The notes beneath the pieces were generated by a model. That model worked only from the letters and a program-made list of their open reading frames with translations, did not search any database and was not told the origin of the DNA. A DNA stretch of 55,442 nt from Rhodospirillaceae bacterium (GTDB lineage Bacteria > Pseudomonadota > Alphaproteobacteria > Dongiales > Dongiaceae): positions 1-55,442 of the forward strand of contig SSEL01000020.1 in NCBI GenBank assembly GCA_008012315.1, written 5' to 3'. Both the position numbers and the translations under genes were made by a program. The first letter of the stretch is position 1, and each line of letters starts with the position of its first letter. Positions 42,739 to 52,023 of this stretch are shown here, in pieces.

Positions 42739-43485
42739 TCACGAGCCAGCAGGCTTACGTCGCGCCAGGCGCGTCGTGAAGCGGATCAGGTCGCCGCGAT
42801 AATGCAGCTTCTCGTAATCGACGGGCCGGCCCGCCGTGCTGTAGGAGGTCCGCTCGATCAGGAAGACCGGGCTGCCCGCCGGCACGGTCAAAGCCCCAGC
42901 GACCTCATGATCGGCCAAGGCAGCTTCGAGGCGATAATCCGCTTCGACCAGCGGAATGCCGTAGCGCTGTTCCAGCAGCGAGAAGATCGGTTCGGTATCG
43001 AGATCATGGGTGACGATCCTGTCGCCGATATCGCGCGGCAGATAGGTTTCGTCCAGCGACATGGCGACGCCATTGGCCAGGCGGAGACGGCGGATGCGCA
43101 TCACCGGCGTTCCCGGCGCCACGGCAAGCTGTTCCGCCACATCGGCCTCGGCAGCGAGGATCATGCGGTCCAACAGTTTGGCCGAGGCGGTATGGCCGAG
43201 CGCTTCCATATCCTCGACGAAACCGGTCAGCTCGGTCAGTTCCTGGGTGATCCGCGGCTGGATGACGAAGGTGCCGGTGCCGCGCCGGATTTCGACCAGG
43301 CCACGCGCGACAAGATTCTCGATCGCCTTGCGCACCGTGGTGCGGCTCGCCCGGAATTGTGTGCCCAGCTCCGTTTCGGTCGGCAACCGGCTGCCGACCG
43401 GGAATTCGCCGGCAGCGATGGCGGCGGCAAGCGTGCTTTCGAGCCGGGCGTAAAGCGGAAGGGAATTGGCGGAACCAGATCTCAT
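42739..43485 (-). CDS. GntR-family regulator, HutC type (UTRA domain)
   Basis: The 248-residue protein has an N-terminal winged helix (LPLYARLESTLAAAIAAGEFPVGSRLPTE, then QFRASRTTVRKAIENLVARGLVEIRRGTGTFV). A UTRA effector domain follows, ending in VFLIERTSYSTAGRPVDYEKLHYRGDLIRF. The start codon has no Shine-Dalgarno: two palindromic sites end three bases before it, so the mRNA may be leaderless or repressor binding may block initiation directly. Ligand unknown; TSUP, DUF1634 and AllA-like genes downstream are the likely regulon. Confidence 0.9.
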   Translation of the reverse strand: MRSGSANSLPLYARLESTLAAAIAAGEFPVGSRLPTETELGTQFRASRTTVRKAIENLVARGLVEIRRGTGTFVIQPRITQELTELTGFVEDMEALGHTASAKLLDRMILAAEADVAEQLAVAPGTPVMRIRRLRLANGVAMSLDETYLPRDIGDRIVTHDLDTEPIFSLLEQRYGIPLVEADYRLEAALADHEVAGALTVPAGSPVFLIERTSYSTAGRPVDYEKLHYRGDLIRFTTRLARRKPAGS

Positions 43486-43488
43486 TAA

Positions 43489-43518
43489 GACATCATGACG
43501 TCACGACATCATGATGTC
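43489..43518. promoter_or_regulatory. Two tandem palindromic operators before the GntR gene
   Basis: GACATCATGATGTC (43505-43518) is a perfect 14-bp palindrome. GACATCATGACGTC (43489-43502) is the same site with one base changed. Their centres are 16 bp apart, so two regulator dimers would lie about one and a half helical turns from each other. Confidence 0.75.
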
Positions 43519-43556
43519 CAGGTCTTATTCCCGCCATTTGTTTCCGGTCGCGCTGC

Positions 43557-43781
43557 TTACTCGACTTCGTAATCGGCCCGAATGTCGTTGCCGACCGCGA
43601 AGAGAAAACAGGCTTCGCCGTTCTTTTCGCATTGCTTGATCGCCTGCTGGCCATAGGCGAGGCCGCTCATGCAGTGGACCTCGGGGCCATAGGCATAGCC
43701 GGCGTCACGTCCGGAAACTATGTGTTGACCCGATGGTGGATTGATAGGAATCCATCCGCCGACGAGCAGCAGCGCGGGCAA
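43557..43781 (-). CDS. Small Cys-containing protein or remnant (hypothetical)
   Basis: The 74-residue frame starts with TTG at 43781, three bases after the stop codon of the cyclodeaminase gene. The C-terminal half (CMSGLAYGQQAIKQCEKN, then GEACFLFAVGN) has the AYG...A...C...C spacing of small exported repeat proteins, and its codon use looks genuine. The N terminus is weak and has no clear signal peptide. It may be the end of a decayed longer gene; an ATG at 43670 would give only 37 residues. Confidence 0.35.
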   Translation of the reverse strand: MPALLLVGGWIPINPPSGQHIVSGRDAGYAYGPEVHCMSGLAYGQQAIKQCEKNGEACFLFAVGNDIRADYEVE

Positions 43782-43784
43782 CCC

Positions 43785-44738
43785 TTAGTTGGACAGCCGC
43801 TGCACCACCAGCCGCGCCGCGGCGAAATCTTCCAGCGCCGTGCCGACCGATTTGAACAAGGTGACTTCGTCGCCGGTGCTGCGGCCGCGATGGGTTTTGC
43901 GGGCAAGATCGAAGAGATCCGCCTTGATCGCTTCCGGCTTGATCAGCCCGGCTTTTAATGGCTGCACGATATCGCCGCCCTCCTTCATCGCCCCGTCCCG
44001 GGTATCGACAAAGAGGCTGGCCAGGCCGATCGCGACATCGTCGGTTTCCCGCATCTGCGGCGTGAAGGCGCCGATCAGGTCGAGATGCGATCCCGGCTTC
44101 AGCCAGGCACCGTGAATCAGCGGTTCGGTGGACAAGGTGGCGCAGGAAATGACATCGGCTTCGCGGGCCGATTCTTCCAGATTGTCGGCAACCTCGGCAT
44201 CGACGCCGAGCTGGACCAGTTCCTTGACTTTGGCCGCCGCCTTGCGGGCATCGCGCGCCCAGAGCCGCACCTGCTTGATCGGCCGGACCGAGCGATGGGC
44301 TTCGACCAGCGGCACGGCCAGCGCACCGGCGCCGACCATCAGCATCAGATGGGCATCTTCCCGCGCCAGATAATCGGCCGCCAGCGCCGATGCCGCCGCG
44401 GTGCGCCGCGCCGTCAGCGAGGGACCGTCGATCAACGCGCGGGGCAGGCCGGTAGCCCCGTCGAGCAGCAGATAGACGCCCTGCACCGCCGGCAGGTTGC
44501 GCTGGCCGTTGCCCGGCGTGACCGTGACCATCTTCATGCCGATGGCCTTGCCGCCTTCCCAGGCCGGCATCAGCAGCAATGTCTGTTCCGGTTCGCCATT
44601 CGGCATCGGGATGCCGTAATGATGACGGACCGGCACGGTCCAATCCTGGGAAAAGCCGCGGCGCAAGGCCTCGACGAGGGACGGATAATCAAGCAGGCGC
44701 TCGACTTCCGCAGCAGTGACAAAAGGAACCTGGCTCAT
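43785..44738 (-). CDS. Ornithine cyclodeaminase / mu-crystallin family protein
   Basis: The 317-residue protein has the family pattern LLLMPAWEGGKAIGMKMVTVTPGN (substrate Lys) and GVYLLLDGATGLPRALIDGPSLTARRTAAASALAADYL. The NAD-binding MLMVGAGALAVPLVEAH follows, then ATLSTEPLIHGAWLKPGSHLDLIGAF. Members include ornithine cyclodeaminase, alanine dehydrogenase and ketimine reductases, so the substrate is open. ATG 44738 is preceded by AAGGTG. It lies upstream of the GntR/TSUP group on the same strand. Confidence 0.9.
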   Translation of the reverse strand: MSQVPFVTAAEVERLLDYPSLVEALRRGFSQDWTVPVRHHYGIPMPNGEPEQTLLLMPAWEGGKAIGMKMVTVTPGNGQRNLPAVQGVYLLLDGATGLPRALIDGPSLTARRTAAASALAADYLAREDAHLMLMVGAGALAVPLVEAHRSVRPIKQVRLWARDARKAAAKVKELVQLGVDAEVADNLEESAREADVISCATLSTEPLIHGAWLKPGSHLDLIGAFTPQMRETDDVAIGLASLFVDTRDGAMKEGGDIVQPLKAGLIKPEAIKADLFDLARKTHRGRSTGDEVTLFKSVGTALEDFAAARLVVQRLSN

Positions 44739-44825
44739 GATGCCGGGCACCTTACGCAGTTCGCGCCGCGGCGTCGAGGGCCGCAAAGTGATAGGGTCGG
44801 ACCTCGCGAAAGTGCAGCCTGAAAC

Positions 44826-45749
44826 TTAGGGCGCGAAATCCTGATAGCGGATCGCGGTGGCCGCGATCACCGGCCCATGTTCCTGCAGATTGGCGATGAC
44901 GGCGACGGCATCCGGCGCCTTTTCGCCCGCCGGGCGCGGGCCGAGCGTCACCGGCAGCGTTTCCGCCTTGCCGGCCCATTGCCCGAGCTTCCGCAAGGAC
45001 CGCACGACATTATAGGAAACCAGATCCTTGCCGGCGTTTTCGCCGGCTTCGACCATGGTTTCCACCTTGTGGCGATAGGTCAGCAGCCAGAGCGTCACCG
45101 GCGACGGCAGGTTTGCCTGCGGCAAATCCAGCAGGACATTGCCGCTGGCATCCCGCACCATGCGGATCGGCGTCATGCGCGCCAGATGATGGCCGTCGGC
45201 CAGGGCGATCGCCAGGGCGGTGGGATCGGTGCCAAGCGAATCCGAACTGCCGGCAATGATCACCTGGGGCGTATAGACCATGGCATGGCCCAAGGCCTCG
45301 TCATAGCCGCGCTGGCGGGCGGAGAAAGCGGGATCGGCATTGCGGTCGCGCCAGCCGATATAGTCCCAGTAATCGACGTGATAAGAAAGCGGCAGGACCG
45401 AACGCTGCCGGACATATTGTCCGAGATTGGTATCGGCCGGCGGGCAGGACGTGCAGCCTTCCGAGGTGAAGAGCTCCACCACGATCGGCGTCGCCGAGGT
45501 CAGCGCGGCAATCGGCGTCAAACTCGCCGTCAAGGCTGCCGTCGGCGTCATGTCGGACTGAGCCGGCAGGCCGGCGGCCGAGGCACCGGATGGCGCGACC
45601 AGCGCCTCGGCCGGGCTCGTTGCCGCGCCGGTTTCCGATACGCCCTGTTCCTGGTTGTCTGGTGCCTGTGCCCAGGCAGCGCCGGCGCCGGCAATGCTGG
45701 TTGCCATCGCGGTCATTGCCGACGCCAAAATGAATAATCGAAGCCCCAT
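44826..45749 (-). CDS. DUF1223 exported protein with thioredoxin-like fold
   Basis: The 307-residue protein begins with a signal peptide (LFILASAMTAMATSIAGAGAAWAQA). A low-complexity Ala/Pro/Ser linker follows, then the DUF1223 signature VVELFTSEGCTSCPPADTNLGQYV with a CTSC motif like thioredoxin active sites. The DYWDYIGWRDRNADPAFSARQRGY segment is also typical. A periplasmic redox or copper-related role is possible but unproven. ATG 45749 excludes 15 residues before the signal peptide. Confidence 0.85.
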   Translation of the reverse strand: MGLRLFILASAMTAMATSIAGAGAAWAQAPDNQEQGVSETGAATSPAEALVAPSGASAAGLPAQSDMTPTAALTASLTPIAALTSATPIVVELFTSEGCTSCPPADTNLGQYVRQRSVLPLSYHVDYWDYIGWRDRNADPAFSARQRGYDEALGHAMVYTPQVIIAGSSDSLGTDPTALAIALADGHHLARMTPIRMVRDASGNVLLDLPQANLPSPVTLWLLTYRHKVETMVEAGENAGKDLVSYNVVRSLRKLGQWAGKAETLPVTLGPRPAGEKAPDAVAVIANLQEHGPVIAATAIRYQDFAP

Positions 45750-45849
45750 AATGGGTTGCAGGTTAGCCCCGGCCTCGGCGCAGCGGCGAATCACGAAGCG
45801 GTGAAACTATGTCTTGTGAGCAACGATTTAACTGCGGAGGCCGGGCAGG

Positions 45850-46065
45850 TCAAAAATCGCTGACCCGGCCATTGCGCTCCCAATCGCCATACCGCGTCGG
45901 CTCGGGGCCGCTCGGGCCGCCGATCTCGACCGGTTTCTGCGGCTTGTCGGGACCCGCCGGCGTTCCGGCCGGAAACGGCGGGTTTGCTGACGGTTTGGCT
46001 GTCGCCGGGCTGGAAGACGCATCAGGCGCCTGATGACCGGCAGTTGACGTCTGTTTCTGTTCCAT
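45850..46065 (-). CDS. DUF1674 protein (SDHAF4-like succinate dehydrogenase assembly factor)
   Basis: The 71-residue protein has a disordered Pro/Ala/Ser N terminus and the highly conserved C terminus [20 protein letters not shown] followed by RVSDF. In mitochondria the related SDHAF4 binds flavinylated SdhA during complex II assembly; the bacterial function is assumed from homology. It is divergent from htpX, a common alphaproteobacterial neighbour. Confidence 0.9.
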   Translation of the reverse strand: MEQKQTSTAGHQAPDASSSPATAKPSANPPFPAGTPAGPDKPQKPVEIGGPSGPEPTRYGDWERNGRVSDF

Positions 46066-46283
46066 GGGGCGATCCTAGCGGTCCCGGACCGGCTCTTTCA
46101 AGGCATCTCCTTTCCGGCAAGGCGCCCCCTTTCGGGCGCACCGGCATCTTGACCCTATCGCCTTGGCCCCCAACATAAAAAGCCGTCAAACGCAGCGACC
46201 TTCGATGACGGCGCAAGACGCGGGTCGCGAAATAGAGGCAGGGGCGCGGGCTTGGTTACGGGCCCGTGCCGGCGAGGCTGACA

Positions 46284-47315
46284 ATGGGCTATGTGAAGAC
46301 GGGATTGTTGCTGGCGGCGATGACCGCGCTGTTCATGGTGGTCGGTTATGCGATCGGCGGCCGGGGCGGCATGCTGATCGCGCTGGCCATCGCCAGCGCC
46401 ACCAATCTCTTCGCCTATTGGAATGCCGACAAGATGGTGCTGCGCATGTATGGCGCCCGGCAGATCGACCGGGCAGCCGCGCCGGATTTCTACGATCTGG
46501 TCGCCGAGCTGGCGCAGCGCGCGCAATTGCCGATGCCCAAGGTCTTTTTGATCGAAAATGCCCAGCCCAATGCCTTTGCCACCGGCCGCAATCCGGAAAA
46601 CGCCGCCGTGGCCGCCACCACGGGCATTCTGAAGATGCTGAGCCGCCAGGAACTGGCCGGCGTCATGGCCCATGAACTGGCGCATGTGAAGAACCGCGAC
46701 AGCCTGACCATGACGATCACCGCCTGCCTGTCCGGCGCCATCGGCATGCTGGCCAGCTTCGCCCAGATGAGCGTGTTCTTCGGCGGCAGCCGCGACCGCG
46801 AAAATCCCCTGGGCGGCGTCGGTCTCCTCCTGGCGGCGCTGGTCGCACCCTTGGCCGCCATGCTGGTGCAATTCGCCATCTCGCGCTCGCGCGAATACGA
46901 GGCCGACCGGATCGGCGCCGGGATTTGCGGCCAGCCGCGCTGGCTGGCTTCCGCCTTGGCGAAGATTTCCCAGGGTGCGGCTGCCATTCCCAACCCGCAA
47001 GCCGAGGCGAATCCGGCCACGGCGCATCTCTTCATCATCAATCCACTGCATGGCGGCGGCATGGCCAGCCTGTTCTCCACCCATCCCTCGACCCAGGACC
47101 GGATCACTCGCCTGCTGGCGATGCAGCCCGCTGCGGGGAACATGGGCGCTGGCGGCATGCCGGATGAACCGCCCGCACGCCCCGGGAGACCGTGGGGTAT
47201 CGGCGCCACTGCCGATGCCGGAGATGCGGCGTCCGAAAACGCGCCCCAGGCGCCGCGTGGCACCAGCCGCATCCCACGCAGCCATGACGGATCAAGGCGC
47301 GGCCCCTGGGGTTGA
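46284..47315 (+). CDS. htpX: Membrane protease HtpX
   Basis: The 343-residue zinc metalloprotease has two N-terminal transmembrane helices (residues about 5-45), the active-site HELAH ([13 protein letters not shown]) and two further helices. The third ligand region is [13 protein letters not shown]. It removes misfolded inner-membrane proteins together with FtsH. ATG 46284 has GAGG 6 bases upstream; a GTG 18 bp earlier is also open. The C-terminal tail is extended and Pro/Gly/Arg-rich. Confidence 0.95.
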   Translation: MGYVKTGLLLAAMTALFMVVGYAIGGRGGMLIALAIASATNLFAYWNADKMVLRMYGARQIDRAAAPDFYDLVAELAQRAQLPMPKVFLIENAQPNAFATGRNPENAAVAATTGILKMLSRQELAGVMAHELAHVKNRDSLTMTITACLSGAIGMLASFAQMSVFFGGSRDRENPLGGVGLLLAALVAPLAAMLVQFAISRSREYEADRIGAGICGQPRWLASALAKISQGAAAIPNPQAEANPATAHLFIINPLHGGGMASLFSTHPSTQDRITRLLAMQPAAGNMGAGGMPDEPPARPGRPWGIGATADAGDAASENAPQAPRGTSRIPRSHDGSRRGPWG

Positions 47316-47432
47316 TGTCACCGCCAGATCCGGCCCGCTTCCAGCTACAGCGCGCCTCGGTTGAAGGGCGCATGGCAATACATTCTGCATACAGGCTTAG
47401 ACAAGGCAGGAGGGATCGGGCATAAGGGCGCC

Positions 47433-48830
47433 ATGTTGCCTGACCCCATTTCGTCCGATCCCAATTCGTCCAATCCGGCTGAACCGGCAGGCGATATGCC
47501 CGTCATCTCCGCCCGGGCCGCCGCCCTGGATTTGCTGGAAGCGGTGCTGCGCCGGCGGCAGCCCTTGGACGAAGCTTTGGCGAGCCATCCCGATCTCGGC
47601 CGATTGCCGAGCCGCGACCGGCAATTCGTCCGCGCTTTGGTCACCACCGCCTTGCGCCACCTGGGGCAGATCGACCATACGCTGGCACAGTGTTTGGAAA
47701 AGCCGCTGCCGGCCCGGGCCAGCGCGGTGCGCAACATCCTGCGCCTGGGCGTCGCCCAGACCCTGTTCCTGCAAACCCCCGCCCATGCCGCCGTCGATAC
47801 CATGGTCAGCCTGGTCGCCAAGCGGGGCGGCGAAGCGGGTTACAAGGGGCTGGTCAATGCCGTGCTGCGCCGGATCGTCCGGGATGCCGAGCTGTTCCGC
47901 CAGGCGCGGCCCGGGAACGGTATCTTCACCGGCGCGATCAGCCTGCCCGACTGGCTGTGGCAGAGCTGGGTGAAAGCCTATGGCGTCCAGCAGGCGACGG
48001 CGATCGCCACCGCCCATCTGGCGGAACCGCCGCTGGATTTCACCGTGCGGCGCGATCCCGCCCATTGGGCCAAGTTGCTGCAGGGCGAGGTCCTGCCGAC
48101 CGGCACGGTGCGGCGCCCGCCTCATCCGCAAGAACATTACCGCCCCTCGCCCCGCATCGAGGATCTGCCGGGTTTCGCCGAGGGCATGTGGTGGGTGCAG
48201 GATGCCGCCGCCGCCTTGCCGGCCCGGCTGCTCGGCGGCGATCTCACCGGCCAGCGCGTGCTGGATATGTGCGCGGCACCCGGCGGCAAGACGGCGCAGC
48301 TTGCCTTGGCAGGGGCAGCGGTGACGGCACTCGACCGCTCCAACAAGCGCCTGGAACGCGTGAAGGAAAATCTCACCCGCCTGCAGCTGACGGCGCAACT
48401 GGAAGCCGCCGATGCGGCGCTCTGGCGCAAGGGCAAGGATTTCGATGCGATTTTGCTGGATGCGCCCTGCTCTGCTACCGGCACGATCCGCCGGCACCCC
48501 GATGTCGCCTGGCTGAAAGACCCGCGCGACATCGTCAAGCTGACCGCGACACAGGACCGTCTGCTCGAGGCCGCCGCTGATCTGCTGCGGCCGGGCGGGC
48601 GCATCGTCTATTGCACCTGCTCGCTGCAGCCGGAAGAAGGCGAAGCGCGGATCGCCGCCTTCCTCGCTCGCAACCCGTCGATGCGCCGCCTGCCGATCGG
48701 CGCTTTCGAAATCGGCGGCCTCGAAGAATTGTTGACCCGGGACGGCGATCTCCGCTCCTTCCCCTATCAGCTTCCCCAGCAAGGCGGCATCGACGGCTTC
48801 TATGCCGCGCGTCTCACACGCGACAGCTAA
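47433..48830 (+). CDS. rsmB: 16S rRNA (cytosine-967-C5)-methyltransferase
   Basis: The 465-residue protein has a NusB-like RNA-binding N domain (SARAALDLLEAVLRRRQPLDEAL through VNAVLRRIVRD). The Rossmann methyltransferase core has motif I DMCAAPGGKT, motif IV DAPCSATGTIRRHPD and motif VI YCTCSLQPEEGE, with both catalytic cysteines. ATG 47433 follows AAGGG; the longer frame to 47361 is possible. The first residues after the start contain a five-residue repeat from a 15-bp duplication. Confidence 0.93.
   Translation: MLPDPISSDPNSSNPAEPAGDMPVISARAAALDLLEAVLRRRQPLDEALASHPDLGRLPSRDRQFVRALVTTALRHLGQIDHTLAQCLEKPLPARASAVRNILRLGVAQTLFLQTPAHAAVDTMVSLVAKRGGEAGYKGLVNAVLRRIVRDAELFRQARPGNGIFTGAISLPDWLWQSWVKAYGVQQATAIATAHLAEPPLDFTVRRDPAHWAKLLQGEVLPTGTVRRPPHPQEHYRPSPRIEDLPGFAEGMWWVQDAAAALPARLLGGDLTGQRVLDMCAAPGGKTAQLALAGAAVTALDRSNKRLERVKENLTRLQLTAQLEAADAALWRKGKDFDAILLDAPCSATGTIRRHPDVAWLKDPRDIVKLTATQDRLLEAAADLLRPGGRIVYCTCSLQPEEGEARIAAFLARNPSMRRLPIGAFEIGGLEELLTRDGDLRSFPYQLPQQGGIDGFYAARLTRDS
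47446..47475 (+). repeat. 15-bp duplication near the rsmB start
   Basis: CCATTTCGTCCGATC and its neighbour CCAATTCGTCCAATC repeat with a 15-bp period, encoding PISSD then PNSSN. Confidence 0.55.
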
Positions 48831-48839
48831 GCGAGCGAC

Positions 48840-49868
48840 CTACGCCGCCCAATCCAGAATCACCTTGCCTGATTGCCCCGACAGCATGGCCTCGAATCCG
48901 GTCTTGAACTGATCGGCCGGGAAGCGATGGGTGAGAATCGGCGAGAGGTCGAGGCCGCTTTGCAGCATCGACACCATCTTGTACCAGGTCTCGAACATCT
49001 CGCGCCCATAGATGCCCTTGATCTCCAGCCCCTTGAAGATGACCTGGTTCCAGTCGATCGCGGTTTCCGCGGGCGGGATGCCGAGCAGCGCTACCTTGCC
49101 GCCGTGATTCATCACGTTCAGGAGATCCCGAAAGGCGGCGGGCACGCCGGACATTTCCAGGCCGATATCGAAGCCTTCCTGCATGCCGAGATCGTCCATC
49201 ACGTCGCGCAGCCGGTCGCGCGAGACGTTCACCGCGCGGCTGGCGCCCATCTTGCGGGCAAGATCGAGGCGATAGTCGTTCACATCAGTGATCACCACAT
49301 GGCGCGCCCCGACATGGCGGCAGATCGCCGCCGCCATGATGCCGATCGGCCCGGCGCCGGTGATCAGCACGTCCTCGCCGACCAGATTGAAGCTGAGCGC
49401 CGTATGGGTGGCATTGCCGAAGGGATCGAAGATCGCCGCCAGATCGTCGCTGATATTATCGGGGATCTTGAAGGCATTGACGGCCGGCAGGACGAGATAT
49501 TCGGCGAAGGCGCCCGGCACGTTGACGCCGACGCCGACCGTGTTGCGGCAGAGATGGCGCCGCCCGGCGCGGCAATTACGGCAATGGCCGCAGGTGATGT
49601 GGCCTTCGCCGGAAACCCGGTCGCCGATCGAGAAGCCGCGCACTTCCTGGCCGATCTCGACGATCTCGCCGACATATTCATGGCCAACCTGCATCGGCAC
49701 CGGAATGGTCTTCTGCGCCCAGTCATCCCATTTCCAGATGTGGATATCGGTGCCGCAGATCGCCGTCTTGCGGATCTTGATCAGCACGTCGTTATGGCCG
49801 ACTTCCGGCTGCGGCAGATCGGTCAGGGTCAGGCCCGGTCCCCGCTCCAGCTTGGCAAGTGCTTTCAT
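48840..49868 (-). CDS. tdh: L-threonine 3-dehydrogenase
   Basis: The 342-residue medium-chain dehydrogenase oxidises threonine to 2-amino-3-ketobutyrate. The catalytic zinc site is in CGTDIHIW and [12 protein letters not shown], the structural zinc site is [15 protein letters not shown], and the NAD-binding loop is [14 protein letters not shown]. It is downstream of kbl with a 31-bp gap, giving the complete two-step threonine-to-glycine route. The pair lies on the opposite strand between rsmB and rpe. Confidence 0.96.
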   Translation of the reverse strand: MKALAKLERGPGLTLTDLPQPEVGHNDVLIKIRKTAICGTDIHIWKWDDWAQKTIPVPMQVGHEYVGEIVEIGQEVRGFSIGDRVSGEGHITCGHCRNCRAGRRHLCRNTVGVGVNVPGAFAEYLVLPAVNAFKIPDNISDDLAAIFDPFGNATHTALSFNLVGEDVLITGAGPIGIMAAAICRHVGARHVVITDVNDYRLDLARKMGASRAVNVSRDRLRDVMDDLGMQEGFDIGLEMSGVPAAFRDLLNVMNHGGKVALLGIPPAETAIDWNQVIFKGLEIKGIYGREMFETWYKMVSMLQSGLDLSPILTHRFPADQFKTGFEAMLSGQSGKVILDWAA

Positions 49869-49899
49869 TTCTCGCTCCTGCGGACGATGTCCGGCTGTT

Positions 49900-51105
49900 T
49901 CAAATCGCTTTCAGATTCCGGCCGACCTTGGTGAAGGCGGCGATCGCCCGGTTGAGATGGTCGCGGCTATGGGCGGCACTCATCTGCGTGCGGATGCGGG
50001 CCTGGCCCTTGGGTACCACCGGATAGCTGAAGCCGATCACATAGATGCCTTCCGCCAGCAAGGCTTCGGCCATGCGGCCGGCCAGTACGGCATCGCCGAG
50101 CATGACGGGAATGATGGGATGCCGGCCGGGCACCAGGGTGAATCCGGCCGCCGACATCCGCTCGCGGAAATAGGCGCCATTCGCCGCCACCTGCTGGCGC
50201 AAGGCCGCGCCTTCCGAACGCGACAACAGATCCAGCACGGCGAGGCTGGCCGCGGCGATCGCCGGGGCGAGACTGTTGGAAAAGAGATAGGGCCGCGAGC
50301 GCTGGCGCAAGAGATCGATCACCGGCCGCCGGGCGGCGACATAACCGCCGCTGGCCCCGCCGAGCGCCTTGCCCAGCGTGCCGGTGACGATATCGACGCG
50401 GCCCTCGACACCGCAGGCTTCCGGCGTGCCGCGGCCATGTTCGCCGATAAAGCCGACGGCATGGGAATCATCGACCATGATCAGGGCGCCATAGCGGTCC
50501 GCCAGATCACAGACCGACTTGAGATCGGCGATGATGCCGTCCATCGAGAAAACACCATCGGTGGCGATCAGCAGATGCCGGGCGCCGGCCGCGCGGGCAG
50601 CCTGAAGCTGGGCTTCCAGATCGGCCATGTCGTTGTTGCGGTAGCGGAAGCGCTTGGCCTTGCAGAGCCGGATGCCGTCGATGATGCTGGCATGGTTGAG
50701 GGCGTCGGAGATGACCGCATCCTCCTCCCCCAGCAATGTTTCGAACAGGCCGCCATTGGCGTCGAAGCAGCTCGAATAAAGAATGCTGTCCTCGAAACCG
50801 AGGAAGCGGCTGAGCGCGGCTTCCAGCTCCTTGTGCAGGGTCTGGGTGCCGCAGATGAACCGCACCGAGGCCATGCCGAAACCATAGCGGTCGAGCCCGG
50901 TCTTGGCCGCCGCGATCAATCGCGGATCGTCGGCCAGGCCGAGATAGTTGTTGGCGCAGAAATTGAGCACCTCGGCCCCCGAGTCGAGCCGGATCGCCGC
51001 CTGCTGGTGGCCGGCCAGCAGCCGCTCGGATTTATAGAACCCGTCGGACCGGATGCCGGCCAGGGTATCGCTGACCTGATCGTAAAAGGCGGATTTTCCG
51101 GTCAT
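49900..51105 (-). CDS. kbl: 2-amino-3-ketobutyrate coenzyme A ligase (glycine C-acetyltransferase)
   Basis: The 401-residue PLP enzyme cleaves 2-amino-3-ketobutyrate with CoA to glycine and acetyl-CoA. It has the family's [31 protein letters not shown] and the PLP lysine in [16 protein letters not shown] 51105 is preferred over GTG 51117 because the AAGGAGGT lies at proper distance from the ATG and touches the GTG. The ribosome-binding site is the last of three tandem 15-bp copies. Confidence 0.96.
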   Translation of the reverse strand: MTGKSAFYDQVSDTLAGIRSDGFYKSERLLAGHQQAAIRLDSGAEVLNFCANNYLGLADDPRLIAAAKTGLDRYGFGMASVRFICGTQTLHKELEAALSRFLGFEDSILYSSCFDANGGLFETLLGEEDAVISDALNHASIIDGIRLCKAKRFRYRNNDMADLEAQLQAARAAGARHLLIATDGVFSMDGIIADLKSVCDLADRYGALIMVDDSHAVGFIGEHGRGTPEACGVEGRVDIVTGTLGKALGGASGGYVAARRPVIDLLRQRSRPYLFSNSLAPAIAAASLAVLDLLSRSEGAALRQQVAANGAYFRERMSAAGFTLVPGRHPIIPVMLGDAVLAGRMAEALLAEGIYVIGFSYPVVPKGQARIRTQMSAAHSRDHLNRAIAAFTKVGRNLKAI

Positions 51106-51115
51106 GTCGCTGCTC

Positions 51116-51160
51116 ACCTCCTTTTCGGCTGGCTCCTTTTCGGCCAGCTCCTTTTCGGCC
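51116..51160 (-). repeat. Triplicated 15-bp unit carrying the kbl ribosome-binding site
   Basis: On the minus strand the units are GGCCGAAAAGGAGCT, GGCCGAAAAGGAGCC and AGCCGAAAAGGAGGT, followed by 10 bases and the ATG. Each holds AAAAGGAG and only the last has the full AAGGAGGT. A fourth degenerate copy may lie at 51161-51175. Confidence 0.9.
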
Positions 51161-51334
51161 GGCGGTTTTCCGCGGCTTGCCCAATCAGGATATCTTGCGG
51201 GGCCGCCCCGGTGGCGGCAAATGCCAAATTCTCAGATGCCGGATGAATTTGCCGCCGTAATGCCACAATTGGCGGCCCGGCTCGGCTTGCTCCACCGGAT
51301 TCCAGGTGGTAGGTATCCGGCAAGGGATAAAGCC

Positions 51335-52009
51335 ATGCAGCAAAAGATCAAAATCGCCCCCTCGATTCTTTCCGCCGATTTTGCCCGCTTGGGCGCGGAG
51401 GTGCAGGCGATTACCACGGCGGGTGCCGATTATGTCCATGTGGATGTCATGGATGGCCATTTCGTGCCCAATCTGACCATCGGACCGATGGTGGTGAAGG
51501 CTCTGCGGCCCCATAGCACCCTGCCCTTCGACGTTCACCTGATGATCGCCCCGGTGGATGCCTTCGCGGCGGAATTCGCCGCCGCCGGCGCCGATATCAT
51601 CACCTTCCATCCCGAAGCAGGATCGCATCCCCACCGCACGGTGCAGCTGATCAAATCGCTTGGCAAGAAAGCCGGCGTATCGCTCAATCCGGGGACGCCG
51701 CTTTCGGCGCTGGATTACCTGCTGCCGGAGATCGACCTGGTCCTGGTGATGAGCGTCAATCCGGGCTTCGGCGGGCAGAAATACATCGCCGGCGCCACCG
51801 ACAAGATCCGCGAATTGCGCCGCCGTATCGACGATGTCTCATCGCGCCAGGGTGGCCGGCCGATCGACCTGCAGGTCGATGGCGGCATCAACGATGAAAC
51901 CGCGCGCATTGCCGTCGCCGCCGGCGCCGATGTCCTGGTCGCCGGCACCGCCACCTTCACCGGCGGCCCCGATGCCTATGCCGCCAATATTGCCCGTTTA
52001 CGTGGCTGA
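51335..52009 (+). CDS. rpe: Ribulose-phosphate 3-epimerase
   Basis: The 224-residue TIM-barrel enzyme interconverts ribulose-5-phosphate and xylulose-5-phosphate. It shows [14 protein letters not shown], the metal/acid residues in [38 protein letters not shown] and [11 protein letters not shown] 51335 follows AAGGGATAAAGCC; the long frame from 51104 would cross the kbl leader. It is followed 14 bp later by the heparinase-like gene. Confidence 0.96.
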   Translation: MQQKIKIAPSILSADFARLGAEVQAITTAGADYVHVDVMDGHFVPNLTIGPMVVKALRPHSTLPFDVHLMIAPVDAFAAEFAAAGADIITFHPEAGSHPHRTVQLIKSLGKKAGVSLNPGTPLSALDYLLPEIDLVLVMSVNPGFGGQKYIAGATDKIRELRRRIDDVSSRQGGRPIDLQVDGGINDETARIAVAAGADVLVAGTATFTGGPDAYAANIARLRG

Positions 52010-52023
52010 GTGAGGTCGACAGC

